Under the pieces are notes generated by a model. It made no database searches. It was not told the origin of the DNA and saw only the letters and a list, made by a program, of their open reading frames with translations. Of a stretch of DNA of 64,000 bases, positions 62,866 through 64,000 are shown piece after piece. The stretch lies in NCBI GenBank assembly GCA_022592435.1, contig JABYQS010000057.1, forward strand, positions 124,001 to 188,000. The letters are read 5' to 3'. Every line of letters begins with the position of its first letter. Positions within the stretch are counted from its first letter, which is position 1. Both the position numbers and the translations under genes were made by a program. The DNA comes from Cerioporus squamosus. Its lineage: Eukaryota > Basidiomycota > Agaricomycetes > Polyporales > Polyporaceae.

Positions 62866-64000
62866 ATGGAATTTACGAATGCAGCAGCGTGGCTGCAAAC
62901 ACCACAAATACCCGACTTGCACGACGAAAGGACGTCGGCAACTCCGGACGACTGGAAGGAGCAGAATGCCAGCGTGCAGGGTGGCATAAACGACTTGCTC
63001 ACCGACATCCCGGGTGAGCACGACCCTCTTAACGCCCGCAATCAGCGACGCGTTCTCCCCATGCTCATGCTCGTCTTCTCTCTCCAGTCACGAATCCGCC
63101 CTCGACATCCGTCAACTCTCCAGGCACCACCTTCTTCATCCCCCAGTTCTACCTCGCAGCCGCTGCCAACCCTTTCAACACCGTCCAGTATGGCGCCGGC
63201 TCGTGGCCGTCCACTCCCGCCCAGCAACTCCCTCTCTCGAGCTACTCCTCCCTGAATGGTGCCACAAGTACCTCCTCACATTCACAGTCGCAGTCTCAAC
63301 AGTCGAACTCCATGGTTATCGAGTGCGTGGCACGTTCTCGCGCCCAGTCCCTGTTCTGACCACACAGCATTAGCCCGGCGCTGACGACGATGAATGGCTC
63401 GGCCTCTAGCCCTCCACCACAGTATCAGCAATCCTCATTCATCTCACAGCAACCCCAAGCCCGCATCCAATACCCTTATCAGCAATCGCATCAGCCCGCA
63501 CTATCCATTAATCCCTCATTTGTACACAACAACGCCTCGCATTTCCAGCAATCGCAACAGCATCACATTTCTCTCCCTCGACATCATTCACATTCTCCGC
63601 CGCAACCTCAGCAGCAAGGTACATTATCTCCTTTCGTCTTGCATTCACCGACAAGCACCTTCTACACGAACATCTCGCCATCTTCGTTCTATGGTCATCC
63701 CGTGCAACCCCAAGCCGGTCCTTCTTCATCTCAACCTCCGACCCCACAACCGGTGCAACAGGCGTCTCCACCTGCTCCCGCTCCTGCTCCTCAGCCGAAC
63801 AAGCCTACTGCAGAGCAGAAGAAGGCTCAGTTGGCCCGCGATGTGAAGCCCCTCATCCAGCCGAACTCCTTTACTGGTGCTGGTGCCGTCTCGCAGCTCG
63901 TCGACATCATAGATGATTATGGCATTGCGGAGGTCGAGGCCGCGACTAGACTCGAGATCTTGACCAAGATCAGGGATAATGCCGGAAATCATTATTTCCG
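62866..64000 (+). CDS. Q/P-rich protein, 5' part (gene cut by window end)
   Basis: Partial gene. Exon 1 starts MEFTNAAAWLQTPQIPDL at 62866. Exon 2 carries TTFFIPQFYLAAAANPFNTV and a Ser/Gln-rich run. Exon 3 continues as a long Gln/Pro/Ser-rich stretch with HISLPRHHSHSPP. Near the edge the sequence becomes ordered: QLARDVKPLIQPNSFTGAGA, VSQLVDIIDDYGIAEVEAAT and RLEILTKIRDNAGNHYFR. This helical end resembles the start of a TFIIS N-terminal-like (PNUTS-type) domain, suggesting a nuclear regulatory protein. That is a loose guess from memory and needs the rest of the gene. Confidence 0.6.

Overview
This is nuclear DNA from a filamentous basidiomycete, most likely an Agaricomycete (mushroom or polypore). 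Genes are close together on both strands and broken by many 45-70 bp GT-AG introns. The proteins include types typical of that group: a cerato-platanin, a DUF6533 membrane protein, a HET-domain protein, an HNH-like protein and a Kgd4-type 2-oxoglutarate dehydrogenase subunit. Nothing bacterial, plasmid or viral was seen.

1-15 kb: the 3' end of the G-alpha chaperone/exchange factor Ric8, a histidine phosphatase, a Kha1-type cation/H+ antiporter, a class 3 (diacylglycerol-type) lipase, a Ybr137w/UPF0303 protein, proteasome subunit alpha-1 (Scl1/PSMA6) and the largest subunit of RNA polymerase III. 15-26 kb: a first Rai1/DXO homologue with an in-frame stop, a secreted serine carboxypeptidase, a 74-bp inverted repeat, an orphan gene, a short Kgd4 gene, the Rab escort protein Mrs6 and a nucleolin-like Gar2/Nsr1 protein.

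26-29.6 kb is the disordered part: a decayed copy of the Rab escort protein 3' end, an F-box/LRR-like fragment, a small hypothetical gene, a second inverted-repeat element and an HNH-like gene. 29.6-44.2 kb returns to housekeeping genes: a calcineurin-like/DUF2433 phosphoesterase with an RRM, Mediator subunit Med13, an intact Rai1/DXO homologue, the mitochondrial glycine carrier Hem25, Big1 and Spt4.

45-64 kb: a cerato-platanin, a branched-chain type acyl-CoA dehydrogenase, a frameshifted HET-domain gene, the mitochondrial aminopeptidase Icp55, an APC-family permease, two orphan genes, a DUF6533 membrane protein, a WW-domain/glycine-zipper protein, an HMG-box protein and the 5' part of a Q/P-rich gene cut by the window edge.

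The genes do not form one pathway or cluster. I found no convincing new multi-gene system. The most informative observations are local: two Rai1/DXO paralogues 23 kb apart with matching intron positions, one carrying a TAG where the other has Trp; two short inverted-repeat elements; a duplicated and decayed Rab escort tail; and two apparent frameshifts (HET gene and DUF2433 gene). Exon joins were worked out by eye from splice signals and reading frame, so individual boundaries may be off.
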